Source of the DNA: Pseudomonadota bacterium | Lineage (GTDB): Bacteria; Pseudomonadota; Gammaproteobacteria; Burkholderiales; Burkholderiaceae_C | Direction of reading: 5' to 3' | Assembly: GCA_020161145.1 (NCBI GenBank) | Contig: JAIUPQ010000001.1 | Location: 744,001 to 808,000, forward strand | DNA length: 64,000 bases | In this document: piece by piece, positions 8,332 through 16,679 of the stretch | Numbering within the stretch: the first letter of the stretch is position 1 | How the letters are laid out: every line of letters begins with the position of its first letter | The notes under the pieces: model-generated | What the model was told of the DNA's origin: nothing | Seen by the model: only the letters and a program-made list of their open reading frames with translations | Databases searched by the model: none | Program-made: the position numbers and the translations under genes

Positions 8332-8352
8332 GGGCCGGGCTGTGCCCGGCCC
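8332..8352 (+). terminator. Strong GC hairpin after the antiporter gene
   Basis: A perfect 9-base-pair stem GGGCCGGGC / GCCCGGCCC with a 3-base loop, ten bases after the antiporter stop. There is no T-run behind it, so it is at best a weak intrinsic terminator or a 3'-end stabiliser. A TACACT sequence at 8364-8369 could be the -10 element of the next gene. Confidence 0.4.
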
Positions 8353-8430
8353 ACCCCTTGGCCTACACTGATTGCTCGCCGCCGCCTGCGGCGCACCCCT
8401 TACCCTGACCGCGCCCCGAGCGCCACTGCC

Positions 8431-9534
8431 ATGACTCTTTCTGCCGACCTGAGCCGCGCGCTGCAAGATGCGCCCGAGACGCTGCCCCATTCGCTGTTTG
8501 GCCTGCCCGACCAGCCGTCGCACGAGCGCGTGCTGCTGGCCGCCGACGAGGCCACGGGGCTCAAGGCCATCCTGGCCGTGCACAGCACGGCGCGCGGCCC
8601 GGCGTTCGGTGGCTGCCGCTTCTGGAGCTACCCGCACGAGCTGGCCGGCCTGCAGGACGCACTGCGCCTGGCCCAGGGCATGAGCCTGAAGAACGCACTG
8701 GCCAACCTGCCGTTTGGAGGCGGCAAGGCCGTCATCCTCAAGCCGGCCGGCACGTTCGACCGCGAGGCGCTGTTCGCTGCCTTTGGCCGCGCCATCGATT
8801 CGCTGGGCGGCGCCTACATCACCGCCGAGGACGTGGGCACCACCACGGCCGACATGCGCGTGGTGCGCCGCCAGACGCGCCACGTCAGCGGCATTCCGCG
8901 CGACGACGGCGGCTTTGGCGGCGATCCCAGCCCCATGACCGCGCTGGGCGTGTTCGTCTCCATCGAGGCCGGCGTCAAAGCCCATCTGGGCCGCTCGCTG
9001 GACGGCGTGACCGTGGCCCTGCAAGGCCTGGGCGCCGTGGGCTGGCATCTGGCCGAGCACCTGCGCCAGGCGGGCGCCAAGCTGGTGGTGGCCGACGTCA
9101 ACGCCGAGCGCGTGCAGCGCGCCGTCGATCAGCTGGGCGCCAAGGCGGTGAGCGTGGACACCATCCTGGCCCAGCCCTGCGAAGTGCTGGCGCCCTGCGC
9201 ACTGGGCGCCGTGCTCAACGCCGGCAGCATCCCGGCGCTGCAAACCAAGATCGTGGCCGGCGCGGCCAACAACCAGCTGGCCACCGCCGCCGACGGCGAC
9301 GCTCTGGCGGCGCGCGGCATCCTCTATCTGCCCGACTACCTGGTCAACGCCGGCGGCATCGTCAGCGTGGCCCGTGAGCACCGGGGCGAGGGCAGTGTGG
9401 CGGCGGTGAAGGCCGAGGTCGAGCAGATCCGCGACCGCGTGCTGGAGCTGCTGGAGCGCATCAAGGCCAGCGGCAACACCCCCGCCCGCGAAGCCGATGC
9501 CTGGGCCCGCTCGCGGCTGGTGCGGCCGGTCTGA
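8431..9534 (+). CDS. Leu/Glu/Phe/Val-type amino-acid dehydrogenase
   Basis: A 367-residue NAD(P)-dependent oxidative deaminase of the Glu/Leu/Phe/Val dehydrogenase superfamily. The short length and the segments STARGPAFGGCRFWSY, SLKNALANLPFGGGKAVI (catalytic Lys region) and YITAEDVGTT fit leucine dehydrogenases better than glutamate dehydrogenases. The C-terminal Rossmann domain begins at VALQGLGAVGWHLAEHL (G-x-G-x-x-G) followed by VVADVN. The likely role is reversible deamination of branched-chain amino acids to 2-oxoacids. The neighbouring thiolase gene is compatible with amino-acid/acyl-CoA catabolism, but co-transcription is not shown. Confidence 0.85.
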   Translation: MTLSADLSRALQDAPETLPHSLFGLPDQPSHERVLLAADEATGLKAILAVHSTARGPAFGGCRFWSYPHELAGLQDALRLAQGMSLKNALANLPFGGGKAVILKPAGTFDREALFAAFGRAIDSLGGAYITAEDVGTTTADMRVVRRQTRHVSGIPRDDGGFGGDPSPMTALGVFVSIEAGVKAHLGRSLDGVTVALQGLGAVGWHLAEHLRQAGAKLVVADVNAERVQRAVDQLGAKAVSVDTILAQPCEVLAPCALGAVLNAGSIPALQTKIVAGAANNQLATAADGDALAARGILYLPDYLVNAGGIVSVAREHRGEGSVAAVKAEVEQIRDRVLELLERIKASGNTPAREADAWARSRLVRPV

Positions 9535-9591
9535 CCGCCTCGCGGGCATTGTTGGTATCGTCAACGTATTTCGATCCTAGGAGACGTGAAC

Positions 9592-10776
9592 ATGAGCAAA
9601 CGTGAAGTGGTGGTATTGAGCGCAGCGCGCTCGGCGATCGGCAGCTTCGGCGGCAGCCTGGCCGACATCGAGCCGGCCGAACTGGCGGGCCAGATCATGA
9701 AGGCGGCCATCGAGCGCTCGGGCGTCGATGCGGCCAAGATCAACTACGTGACGGTGGGCAACACCATCCCCACCGAGGCGCGCTTCCCCTACGTGGCGCG
9801 GGTGGCCGCCATTCAGGCCGGCCTGCCCATGGAAAGCGTGGCCATGTCGGTCAACCGGCTGTGCTCGTCGGGCCTGCAAGGCATCGTTACCACCGCCCAG
9901 CAAATCCTGCTGGATGACTGCGACTACGGCATTGGCGGTGGCGTCGAGGTGATGAGCCGCGCCGGCTACCTCTCGCCCGCCATGCGCACCGGCGCGCGCA
10001 TGGGCGACACCAAGATGGTTGACATGATGGTGGCCACGCTGACCGACCCGTTTGGCGTCGGCCACATGGGCGTGACGGCCGAGAACCTGGCCACCAAGTG
10101 GGGCATCAGCCGCGAAGAGCAGGACGCCCTGGCCGTCGAGAGCCAGCGCCGCGCGGCGGCGGCCATCGCCGAGGGCCGCTTCAAGAGCCAGATCGTGCCC
10201 ATCGTCAAGCAGACGCGCAAAGGCGAGGTCGTCTTCGACACCGACGAATACGTCAAGGCCGGCACCACCATGGAAAGCCTGGCCAAGCTCAAGCCCGCCT
10301 TCAAGAAAGACGGCTCCGTGACGGCCGGCAACGCCTCGGGCATCAACGACGGCGCCGCCTTCTTCGTGCTGGGTGACCGCGCCATCGCCGAGCGCGACGG
10401 CCACAAGCCGCTGGCCCGCATCGTCGGCTACGCCGTGGCCGGCGTGCCCAACGAGATCATGGGCGAAGGCCCCATCCCGGCCAGCAAGCTGGCGCTGAAG
10501 AAGGCCGGCCTGCGGCTGGACCAGATCGACGTCATCGAGTCCAACGAAGCCTTTGCCGCCCAGGCCATCGCCGTCGCGCGCGGGCTGGAGCTGGACATGA
10601 GCAAGACCAACGTCAACGGCGGCGCCATCGCCCTGGGCCACCCCATCGGCTGCTCGGGCGCCTTCATTGCCACCAAAGCCCTCTACGAGCTGGAGCGCGT
10701 GGGCGGCAAGTACGCACTGGTCACCATGTGCATCGGCGGCGGCCAGGGTATTGCGACGGTGTTTGAGCGGCTGTAA
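9592..10776 (+). CDS. bktB: Beta-ketothiolase / acetyl-CoA acetyltransferase (BktB-like)
   Basis: A 394-residue biosynthetic-type thiolase, the same length as Cupriavidus BktB. The nucleophilic Cys lies in NRLCSSGLQGI (about 90), and the C-terminal catalytic residues in GHPIGCSGAF and CIGGGQGIATVFERL. It condenses or cleaves acyl-CoAs in polyhydroxyalkanoate precursor synthesis or beta-oxidation. The ATG at 9592 is chosen because AGGAGA lies 8 bases upstream; an in-frame GTG at 9586 is too close to it. An intrinsic terminator follows. Confidence 0.9.
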   Translation: MSKREVVVLSAARSAIGSFGGSLADIEPAELAGQIMKAAIERSGVDAAKINYVTVGNTIPTEARFPYVARVAAIQAGLPMESVAMSVNRLCSSGLQGIVTTAQQILLDDCDYGIGGGVEVMSRAGYLSPAMRTGARMGDTKMVDMMVATLTDPFGVGHMGVTAENLATKWGISREEQDALAVESQRRAAAAIAEGRFKSQIVPIVKQTRKGEVVFDTDEYVKAGTTMESLAKLKPAFKKDGSVTAGNASGINDGAAFFVLGDRAIAERDGHKPLARIVGYAVAGVPNEIMGEGPIPASKLALKKAGLRLDQIDVIESNEAFAAQAIAVARGLELDMSKTNVNGGAIALGHPIGCSGAFIATKALYELERVGGKYALVTMCIGGGQGIATVFERL

Positions 10777-10808
10777 GCGGCGCTGAGCGCCGCATTTGGC
10801 CCGTATCA

Positions 10809-10840
10809 AATGGCCCGCAGTGTGCGGGCCATTTTTGTTT
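10809..10840 (+). terminator. Rho-independent terminator of the thiolase gene
   Basis: The inverted repeat AATGGCCCGC / GCGGGCCATT with a 5-base loop is followed by a T-rich tract (TTTTTGTTTT). It lies about 30 bases after the thiolase stop and before the convergent NYN gene. Confidence 0.85.
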
Positions 10841-10922
10841 TGCCATGATTCCAGCCCGCACCTGTGTTGGCGAAGTGGCGCAAGGAATCTAGGTTCAGAC
10901 TTGATGGCTCGCAAACCTGTCA

Positions 10923-11774
10923 TCAATTTACGAGGTGGACCTCCGCGCGGAATACCTGCCGAGCGTATACCTTCTCGCCTTCGGCCAAGCGACCATGCCC
11001 CATCTCAGTGAAGACATGGTGCAGCAACGCACGGTCCACGGTCGAATCAATACGCTTGGTTGTTTGATTCACTGACCCTGTGAGCGGTGCCGCTTGCTGA
11101 GAAATGAATGCCTTCACGGCTGCCTCAATTCGCTGACGGTCAACCGGTGCAGGGGCCGGCGAGGGAGAGGCGGCAGGAAGCGAAGGCTGATGCGCCGCAG
11201 CATGCTGAGCTGGAACGTAGCTGAGCACTTGGACGAGTTCAGCCTGCCCAAGCATGCCAACCCGATCAGCTCGGCTAGTGATTTCAAAGCTCTGGTGGTG
11301 AGCAACGCCCGCAGCAAGGTCTTCGACGCCAAGCACAGCGATACGAACGCCACGCTTCTGTGCCACTTCAATGCCGACAGCCAGATCGCTGTCACCAGTC
11401 ACGAGAACTGCATCACAGATTGCATGGTGCGACGTTAGCTCGATCAGGTCGGTGACGATCAGGGAGTCAACGCCTTTCTGCTGACCTCGCCCGTTGATGG
11501 TCCCGGCACGGAACTGGACATCATCGACGTTGACCAATGCCCGCTGCTGGGGAGTGAAGCCATTGGCCATCACACCGTCATACCAGTAGACGCGCAGCAA
11601 CTCTTTACCGGAAAGGTTCAAGGTCGCATTCGACTTGGCCAGCAAGGCCTTGATCAAACCGGCTGGGTCGGTGATATCAAGATCGGCCCGCAAAGTGCTT
11701 GCCTTGTTGCTGACGATCTCAATAGCCTGGCGAAGGAGATAGCCGGCATCGACCATCACGACGAAGCGATTCAT
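10923..11774 (-). CDS. NYN-domain (PIN-like/LabA-DUF88) putative ribonuclease
   Basis: A 283-residue protein with a PIN-like NYN fold. The first strand carries the catalytic Asp in FVVMVDAGYL (D9), followed by KGVDSLIVTDL (D103, D109) and VLVTGDSDLAVGIEVAQKRG (D128, D130), the acidic set expected for a metal-dependent RNase. A Ser/Pro/Ala-rich linker (about 190-215) leads to a small C-terminal helical domain of unknown role. The ATG at 11774 has AGGGG 8 bases upstream; a GTG at 11783 is possible. It is a single-gene unit with its own promoter inside inverted repeats. Biological target unknown; relatives occur in RNA-decay and defence settings. Confidence 0.8.
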   Translation of the reverse strand: MNRFVVMVDAGYLLRQAIEIVSNKASTLRADLDITDPAGLIKALLAKSNATLNLSGKELLRVYWYDGVMANGFTPQQRALVNVDDVQFRAGTINGRGQQKGVDSLIVTDLIELTSHHAICDAVLVTGDSDLAVGIEVAQKRGVRIAVLGVEDLAAGVAHHQSFEITSRADRVGMLGQAELVQVLSYVPAQHAAAHQPSLPAASPSPAPAPVDRQRIEAAVKAFISQQAAPLTGSVNQTTKRIDSTVDRALLHHVFTEMGHGRLAEGEKVYARQVFRAEVHLVN

Positions 11775-11799
11775 CTTTTGCACCCCTAGAAATAGATAA

Positions 11800-11817
11800 G
11801 CCCCCTAAAGAGGGGGC
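11800..11817 (-). promoter_or_regulatory. Hairpin in the leader of the NYN gene
   Basis: A perfect 7-base-pair stem GCCCCCT / AGGGGGC with a 4-base loop, ending about 10 bases upstream of the ribosome-binding AGGGG of the NYN gene. It could modulate translation or be a stray copy of the GC hairpin seen in the dispersed repeats. Confidence 0.4.
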
Positions 11818-11849
11818 AGGTGCCGGACAAGCTCGGATAGATAGGAGCC

Positions 11850-11903
11850 GACCCAGCCGCAGCAGTCTAACCGCAGTTGACGCTTTCGTCAACAGGCTGG
11901 GTC
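11850..11903 (-). promoter_or_regulatory. Promoter of the NYN gene within nested inverted repeats
   Basis: On the minus strand TTGACG (11892-11887) and TAGACT (11869-11864) are separated by exactly 17 bases, a good sigma-70 promoter, placing the start near 11857. The -35 box is part of a perfect inner inverted repeat GTTGACG-4-CGTCAAC (11876-11893). A perfect outer repeat GACCCAGCC / GGCTGGGTC (11850-11858, 11895-11903) encloses the whole promoter. This looks like an operator for a dimeric repressor or a structured DNA/RNA element. No matching regulator gene is adjacent. Confidence 0.6.
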
Positions 11904-11999
11904 TGGAGGGGAGTTTGGGGGCGTAGGAAACCACATACATAGCATGGGGCATGTAGCCCAAAAGTGAGCGTCTGGGCATCCCTGGCATTGCGCCCCGCC

Positions 12000-12605
12000 T
12001 CAAGACAACATCGCCCCTGCCGGCGCCATGGGCGGCAGCGCCGTCAATTGCTGCAGCAGCTCATTGATGCTGTGGGTGCCCGTCTTGCTGCGCAGCGCGC
12101 CGATGTGGCTGCGCACCGTGGTCAGGGCCACGCCGCTGGCGCTGGCGGCGGCGGCGGGGGTGGCGCCGGCTTGCAGCGCGCGCAGCACGCCGGCCTCGGC
12201 GGCCGTGAGGCCATGGGCCTGGGCGAAGAAGGCGGCCGACAGCGCGTTGCAGCCGGCCGGGCGGCCACAGATCAGCAGCACGGCGGGGGCGTCGGCGGCC
12301 TCATCCGGCGCGTGCAGCGGCACGCAGGCCAGGGTCAGGGGCACGCCCTCGCGCCACAGCGTCACCAGGCTGCGGCGGCCGGCCAAGGCCTGGGCCAGGC
12401 CGGTGGCCAGCCGGGGCCGGTCGGCGGCGTGGTGGGCCGTCACGCGGCCGGCGGCATCCAGCTCCAGCTCGCGCGCCGCCAGCCAGCGGCGGTCGGCCAC
12501 GCGGTTGGCCTGGCACAGCCGGCCGCTGCGCGTCAGCAGCAGCAGGCCGCAGTCAATCTCGTCCAGCACCTGGGTCAGCAGGTCGGCGTCGGTGGTGGTG
12601 TCCAT
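12000..12605 (-). CDS. LuxR-type transcriptional regulator with PAS-like N-terminus
   Basis: A 201-residue protein. The N-terminal half (VLDEIDCGLLLLTRSGRLCQ and onward) resembles a PAS-type sensor domain. The C-terminal half (about 135-190: LTAAEAGVLRALQAGATPAA, then TTVRSHIGALRSKTG) is a LuxR/FixJ helix-turn-helix. It lies divergent to the response regulator gene at 12780, with 174 bases between them, so it may act with or on that gene; this is inference. Ligand and targets are unknown. Confidence 0.8.
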   Translation of the reverse strand: MDTTTDADLLTQVLDEIDCGLLLLTRSGRLCQANRVADRRWLAARELELDAAGRVTAHHAADRPRLATGLAQALAGRRSLVTLWREGVPLTLACVPLHAPDEAADAPAVLLICGRPAGCNALSAAFFAQAHGLTAAEAGVLRALQAGATPAAAASASGVALTTVRSHIGALRSKTGTHSINELLQQLTALPPMAPAGAMLS

Positions 12606-12779
12606 GGCTTGTCCCCCTTGTATGGTGTCGGTGTGATGGCATCCATTGCAGCGGCCGCGAGGCGGTTTGCATATGGGCCTGATGGCTCATCCGCCTGGGG
12701 GATGGCAGCGGCGGGCGGTGGCCCCTACCATCTGCGCACGGGTGTGGCCAAGGCGTGCCCACCTCGGGAGGTGACGGCC

Positions 12780-13412
12780 ATGCATGTGCTGCTGATCGAC
12801 GACCACGCGCTGTTCCGCGAGGGGGTGGCGCTGCTGCTGCGGCCGCTGCAAGAGGGCCTGACCACCAGCGAGGCCGGCTCCTGCGAGGAGGCACTGGCCC
12901 AGGTGGCGGCCGGCAGCGCGCCCGACCTGGTGCTGATGGACCTGGGCCTGCCCGGCATGTCGGGGCTGGATGGCATGGCGCTGATGCGCGAGCGCCTGCC
13001 GGCCGTGCCGGTGGTGGCCCTCTCCAGCAGCGACGACAAGGCCACCGTGCTGCGCGCGCTGGACGCCGGCGCCATGGGCTTCATCCCCAAAAGCGCCAGC
13101 GCCGCCGTCTTCATCGCCGCGCTGCGGCTGATTCTGGCGCGGGGCGTCTACCTGCCGCCGTCGGTGTTCCTCTCGCCCGCGCCCGCCGCGCCCGCGCCGC
13201 GCACCACCCCGGCCAGCCTGGGCCTGACCGAGCGCCAGGCCCAGGTGCTGCACCTGATCTTGCAAGGCCAGAGCGCCAAGCTCATTGGCCGCGAACTCGA
13301 CCTGGCCCCCGGCACCGTCAAGGCCCACACCAGCGCCGTGCTGCGGGCGCTCAACGTCACCACGCGCACCCAGGCGGTGGTGGCGGCGGGGCGGTTGGGG
13401 TTGACCTTCTGA
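12780..13412 (+). CDS. NarL/FixJ-family response regulator
   Basis: A 210-residue two-component regulator. The receiver domain (1-120) has the acidic pocket IDDH, the phospho-acceptor D54 in LVLMDLGLPG and the Lys of FIPKSASA. The LuxR-type helix-turn-helix (about 148-208) contains LTERQAQVLHLILQGQSAK and APGTVKAHTSAVLRALN. A GGGAGGTG ribosome site precedes the ATG at 12780. Its likely partner is the hybrid histidine kinase encoded convergently at 13446-15647; the two genes end 33 bases apart. Confidence 0.88.
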   Translation: MHVLLIDDHALFREGVALLLRPLQEGLTTSEAGSCEEALAQVAAGSAPDLVLMDLGLPGMSGLDGMALMRERLPAVPVVALSSSDDKATVLRALDAGAMGFIPKSASAAVFIAALRLILARGVYLPPSVFLSPAPAAPAPRTTPASLGLTERQAQVLHLILQGQSAKLIGRELDLAPGTVKAHTSAVLRALNVTTRTQAVVAAGRLGLTF

Positions 13413-13413
13413 C

Positions 13414-13427
13414 GGCCGGCGCCGGCC
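13414..13427. terminator. GC palindrome between convergent regulator and kinase genes
   Basis: A perfect 14-base palindrome GGCCGGCGCCGGCC lies in the 33-base gap between the two convergent stop codons. It could form a short stem in either transcript, but there is no T-run. Confidence 0.3.
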
Positions 13428-13445
13428 GGTTCCGGTGCCGCGCCG

Positions 13446-15647
13446 TCAGCCCAGCAGCGCCAGCACCGCCTGCTGAATGCGCTCGGCGCTGGCCGGTTTG
13501 TGCAGCAGCGTGGCCTGGGCGGCGGCGGCGCGGGCGGGCAGGTCGGCCGCCACGTCGGCCGTGACCACCAGCGCGGGCGTGGCCTCGCCGGTGGCGGCGC
13601 GCACGGCGGCCAGCACGTCGAAGCCCGTCTCGCTGCCGGCCAGCCGGTAGTCGGTGATGACGAGGTCGGGCGTGCGCAGATGGCCTTGCAGCGCCGCCAG
13701 CGCCTCGGCGCGCCCGGCCACCGCCAGCGCGTGGCAGCCCCAGTGCAGGGCCAGTGCGTGCAGCGCGTGGCGGTTGGCCGCGTCGTCGTCCACCACCAGC
13801 ACAAAGGCGCCGGCCAGCCGCGTGGCGTCGGGCGCCGGCAGGGCGGGTCCGCTGGCCATCGGTCCCGCCGCCAGCGGCAGCTCAATCTCGAACACCGAAC
13901 CGCGCCCGGGCAGGGAGCGGGCGTGCAGCGTGTGGCCCAGCAGCGCGGCGGTGCGGCGCACGATGGCCAGGCCCAGCCCCAGGCCCTGGGCGTCGGCGCC
14001 GCCGGGGTTGGCCTCGCCGGCGGGCAGCCGCACGAACTCCTCGAACACATGGCCCATCTGCTCGGGTGCAATGCCCACCCCGGTGTCCAGCACCTGCACC
14101 GCCAGCCGCCCGCCCGCGCGGCGGCGGCAGCCCACCAGCACGCCGCCCTGGCGGGTGTAGCGCAGCGCGTTGGCCACCAGGTTGCCCAGCAGCCGCTCCA
14201 GCAGCGCCGGGTCGCTGTAGACCACCGCGCGGCAGGGCGCCACGCGCCAGCGCAGGCCGCGCGCGGCGGCCTGCGGCGCGTAGGCGGCGTCCAGCGCGCG
14301 CAGCACGTCGGCCAGCGGGAAGACCACGGGCGCCGTCTGCACCGCGCCGGCATCGAGCTTGGAGATGTCCAGCAGGCTGGCAAACAGGTGCTCCATGCCC
14401 GTCACGGCGCGCAGCACCTTGTCGGCCAGTTGCTGCTGCCCGGCGTCCATCAGCTGCTGGCGCAGCACGCCCACCAACAGGCCAATGGAGTGCATGGGTT
14501 GGCGCAGGTCGTGGCTGGCGGCGGCCAGAAAGCGCGTCTTGGCGGCGCTGGCGCGGTCGGCTTCCTCTTGGCGCTGGGCCAGCTCGGCGGTGCGCGCACT
14601 CACCTTGGCTTCCAGCCCCGCGTAAGAGGCGCGCAGCTCGGCCGCCATGCGGTTGAAGTCGCCCGCCAGGGCCGCCACCTCGTCGCCGCCGTTGGCCTCG
14701 ATGCGCTGCGCCAGGTCGCCCGCCGCCACCTGCTGCGTGGCGTGGCGCAACCGCACGATGGGCGCCGCCATGCGGCGCGAGAACACCCAGGCCGCCGCCA
14801 TCGCCAGCAGCACGCCCACCACCGTCAGCGCCAGCGTGCGCGCCAGCGTGGCCCACACCGGCGCCAGCGCGGCGGCGCGCGGCTGCTCAACGACCAGCAG
14901 CCAGCCCGGTGGCCCGGCCGGCACGGCGGTGGCAATCACCGCCTGCTGGGCAAAGTCCACCGTGTCGGCCGCCGCCAGGCCGCTGGCGCGTGCCGCCTGC
15001 ACCGGCGGGTGGCCGGCCAGGTCCAGCTGGCGCAGCGCCTGCGTGGCGCGCGGGTGGGCCACCAGCCGGTTGCGGGCGTCCACCACATAGGCGCTGCCGG
15101 CGTCGCCCAGTGCCATGCCCGCCAGCACGTCGCCCAGAAAACGCAGGCTGACGGTGGCCACGGTGACGGCGCCCGGGCGGCGCGGCTCGGGCACCGTCAG
15201 GCGCACAAAGGGTTCGCTGCCTTCCTTGTAGAAGGTGTCGCCGTAGTGGGCGCTCAAGGTGGGCACGGCCGCCACCGGCGTGCCGGCGCCCACGCGGTCG
15301 GGCTCGGTGCGCGAGACGAAGAGCCGCTCGCGGCCCCCTGCATCCACCGCCTGCAAATCGGTCACCAGCGGGTGCAGCACCATCAACCGGTAGAACTCCT
15401 CGCGCCGCTGGGCCAGGTCGTCGGGGGCGAGCTTGGTGGCGTCGGCCAGCGCGGCCTCCAGCGCGGCCAGGTGCTGGCGCATCTCGCGCGCGGCGGCGTG
15501 GGCCTGCACGGCCTGCATCTGCGCCACCTGGTTGCGCGCCTCGTGCCAGCCAAAGGCCATCTCCCAGGCGCCCTGGGCCAGCAGCAGCGTCAGCGCCACC
15601 AGGCCAATCTGCCAGGCGTAGCGGCGGGCGAGGCTGGGGTGGCGCAT
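13446..15647 (-). CDS. Hybrid sensor histidine kinase / response regulator
   Basis: A 733-residue inner-membrane kinase. Order: membrane segment (about 12-28), periplasmic Cache-type sensor (30-265), second membrane segment (about 268-290), HAMP (about 291-345), HisKA with the phospho-accepting His in SHDLRQPMHS (about 380), HATPase with N box (LGNLVANALRYTRQGG) and G boxes (DTGVGIAPEQ, GLGLGLAIVRR), and a C-terminal receiver (615-733) with Asp about 666 in LVITDYRLAG. It starts 12 bases after the stop of a periplasmic substrate-binding-like gene, so it is probably co-transcribed with it. The likely output is the LuxR-type regulator at 12780. Confidence 0.9.
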   Translation of the reverse strand: MRHPSLARRYAWQIGLVALTLLLAQGAWEMAFGWHEARNQVAQMQAVQAHAAAREMRQHLAALEAALADATKLAPDDLAQRREEFYRLMVLHPLVTDLQAVDAGGRERLFVSRTEPDRVGAGTPVAAVPTLSAHYGDTFYKEGSEPFVRLTVPEPRRPGAVTVATVSLRFLGDVLAGMALGDAGSAYVVDARNRLVAHPRATQALRQLDLAGHPPVQAARASGLAAADTVDFAQQAVIATAVPAGPPGWLLVVEQPRAAALAPVWATLARTLALTVVGVLLAMAAAWVFSRRMAAPIVRLRHATQQVAAGDLAQRIEANGGDEVAALAGDFNRMAAELRASYAGLEAKVSARTAELAQRQEEADRASAAKTRFLAAASHDLRQPMHSIGLLVGVLRQQLMDAGQQQLADKVLRAVTGMEHLFASLLDISKLDAGAVQTAPVVFPLADVLRALDAAYAPQAAARGLRWRVAPCRAVVYSDPALLERLLGNLVANALRYTRQGGVLVGCRRRAGGRLAVQVLDTGVGIAPEQMGHVFEEFVRLPAGEANPGGADAQGLGLGLAIVRRTAALLGHTLHARSLPGRGSVFEIELPLAAGPMASGPALPAPDATRLAGAFVLVVDDDAANRHALHALALHWGCHALAVAGRAEALAALQGHLRTPDLVITDYRLAGSETGFDVLAAVRAATGEATPALVVTADVAADLPARAAAAQATLLHKPASAERIQQAVLALLG

Positions 15648-15659
15648 GGGGTGGGGCGG

Positions 15660-16649
15660 TCAGTCGCTGATGACCACATCGGCGCGGCGCATGATCTCAG
15701 CCGGTAGCACCGGATAGGGGCCTCCGTCGTGAACGATCAATGCATAGCGAAATGGACGCTCCACGGGAATGTCGCCCGCACGTTCGCCGGCAAGAAGTCG
15801 CCTTGTCAACTCGGCCATGGTGCTATAGGCAAACGCGGTGTCGTACTCCAACGCCATTTGCCCACCTTGCTCAACCTCCTGTCGGGAGCTCCACATCGTG
15901 TAGTGACCAGTGCCACGCAAGCCATCGATGAGGGTGCGCATGGCTTGATACGCGATGGTGGTCGGCGGTATGTACCAGGCGTCATATCGCGCTGAACCGG
16001 GCGAGTCGAGCAGTGCTTGGACGGCAGCCGCGTTCGCCGCGGAGTGCAGATGGCAGGTCAGTCTCAATCTTTCGCAGGCTTGCCACACGCGTGCCGCACC
16101 ACCGCCGAGCGTCGCCCAATCGTCGTCCGACAGAATCGCCACGCGCCCGGGCTTTCGCATGGACTGCGCGATGATTTCCAGCCGTTTGGCATCCAGATCG
16201 TCCCTGATCCAGATGCCTGTTGCCATGGTGCCGGGTGCACGTTGGCTGCGCACCAGGCCTAGTTGAATGGGGTCGGCATAGCTGGCGAAAACGAGCTGCG
16301 ATTGCGGCCATTGCTTTCGGGCCCATAGCGCGGCCTCAGCGGTTGGAGACACGACGACTTGAGGCGGCAAGCCTTGGAGACCGCTCAGCCAAACGGGTGA
16401 CGCGTCCGCGTGGAGACGCACGTGATGGATGAGCCGGGTGTCGCTGTTGGGTGATAGCCCCAGCGCGGCGCGATAACGCATGAAGCCCCCATCTTGCACG
16501 GCGCTGCGGTCGCCAAGGTACAGGATCAAGGATGTCGCTGGCCTCGTGTCCCGAACCAAGCCCGTGACCACGCAAGCAGCCACCAATAAGACCAATGGCC
16601 TATTGAGTTTTAACAAGCCGGTCAGTAGTCTGCGGGTTCGTATCTGCAT
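15660..16649 (-). CDS. Periplasmic ABC-type substrate-binding-like protein
   Basis: About 329 residues with a hydrophobic N-terminal signal or anchor (LVLLVAACVVTGLV, about 20-33). The body resembles the ABC_sub_bind family (periplasmic binding fold: VVVSPTAEAALWARKQWPQS, LVFASYADPIQLGLV, GRVAILSDDDWATLG). No permease or ATPase gene accompanies it; instead the hybrid kinase gene follows after 12 bases, so it probably serves as a sensory partner. The start at 16649 has GAGGGG upstream. An ATG at 16694 would overlap the divergent gene start at 16680 and is less likely. Confidence 0.7.
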   Translation of the reverse strand: MQIRTRRLLTGLLKLNRPLVLLVAACVVTGLVRDTRPATSLILYLGDRSAVQDGGFMRYRAALGLSPNSDTRLIHHVRLHADASPVWLSGLQGLPPQVVVSPTAEAALWARKQWPQSQLVFASYADPIQLGLVRSQRAPGTMATGIWIRDDLDAKRLEIIAQSMRKPGRVAILSDDDWATLGGGAARVWQACERLRLTCHLHSAANAAAVQALLDSPGSARYDAWYIPPTTIAYQAMRTLIDGLRGTGHYTMWSSRQEVEQGGQMALEYDTAFAYSTMAELTRRLLAGERAGDIPVERPFRYALIVHDGGPYPVLPAEIMRRADVVISD

Positions 16650-16679
16650 GCACGAAGACCCCTCAAAGGAGAACAGACC

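Noticed and set aside
10796-11011. Small plus-strand frames downstream of the thiolase gene
   Set aside because: They begin across the terminator and run antisense to the NYN gene, with no ribosome site or conserved motif.
13500-15707. Long open frame on the plus strand opposite the hybrid kinase
   Set aside because: Its product is low-complexity Gly/Ala/His/Arg-rich and mirrors the GC-rich codon pattern of the kinase gene; the minus frame has complete kinase domains.
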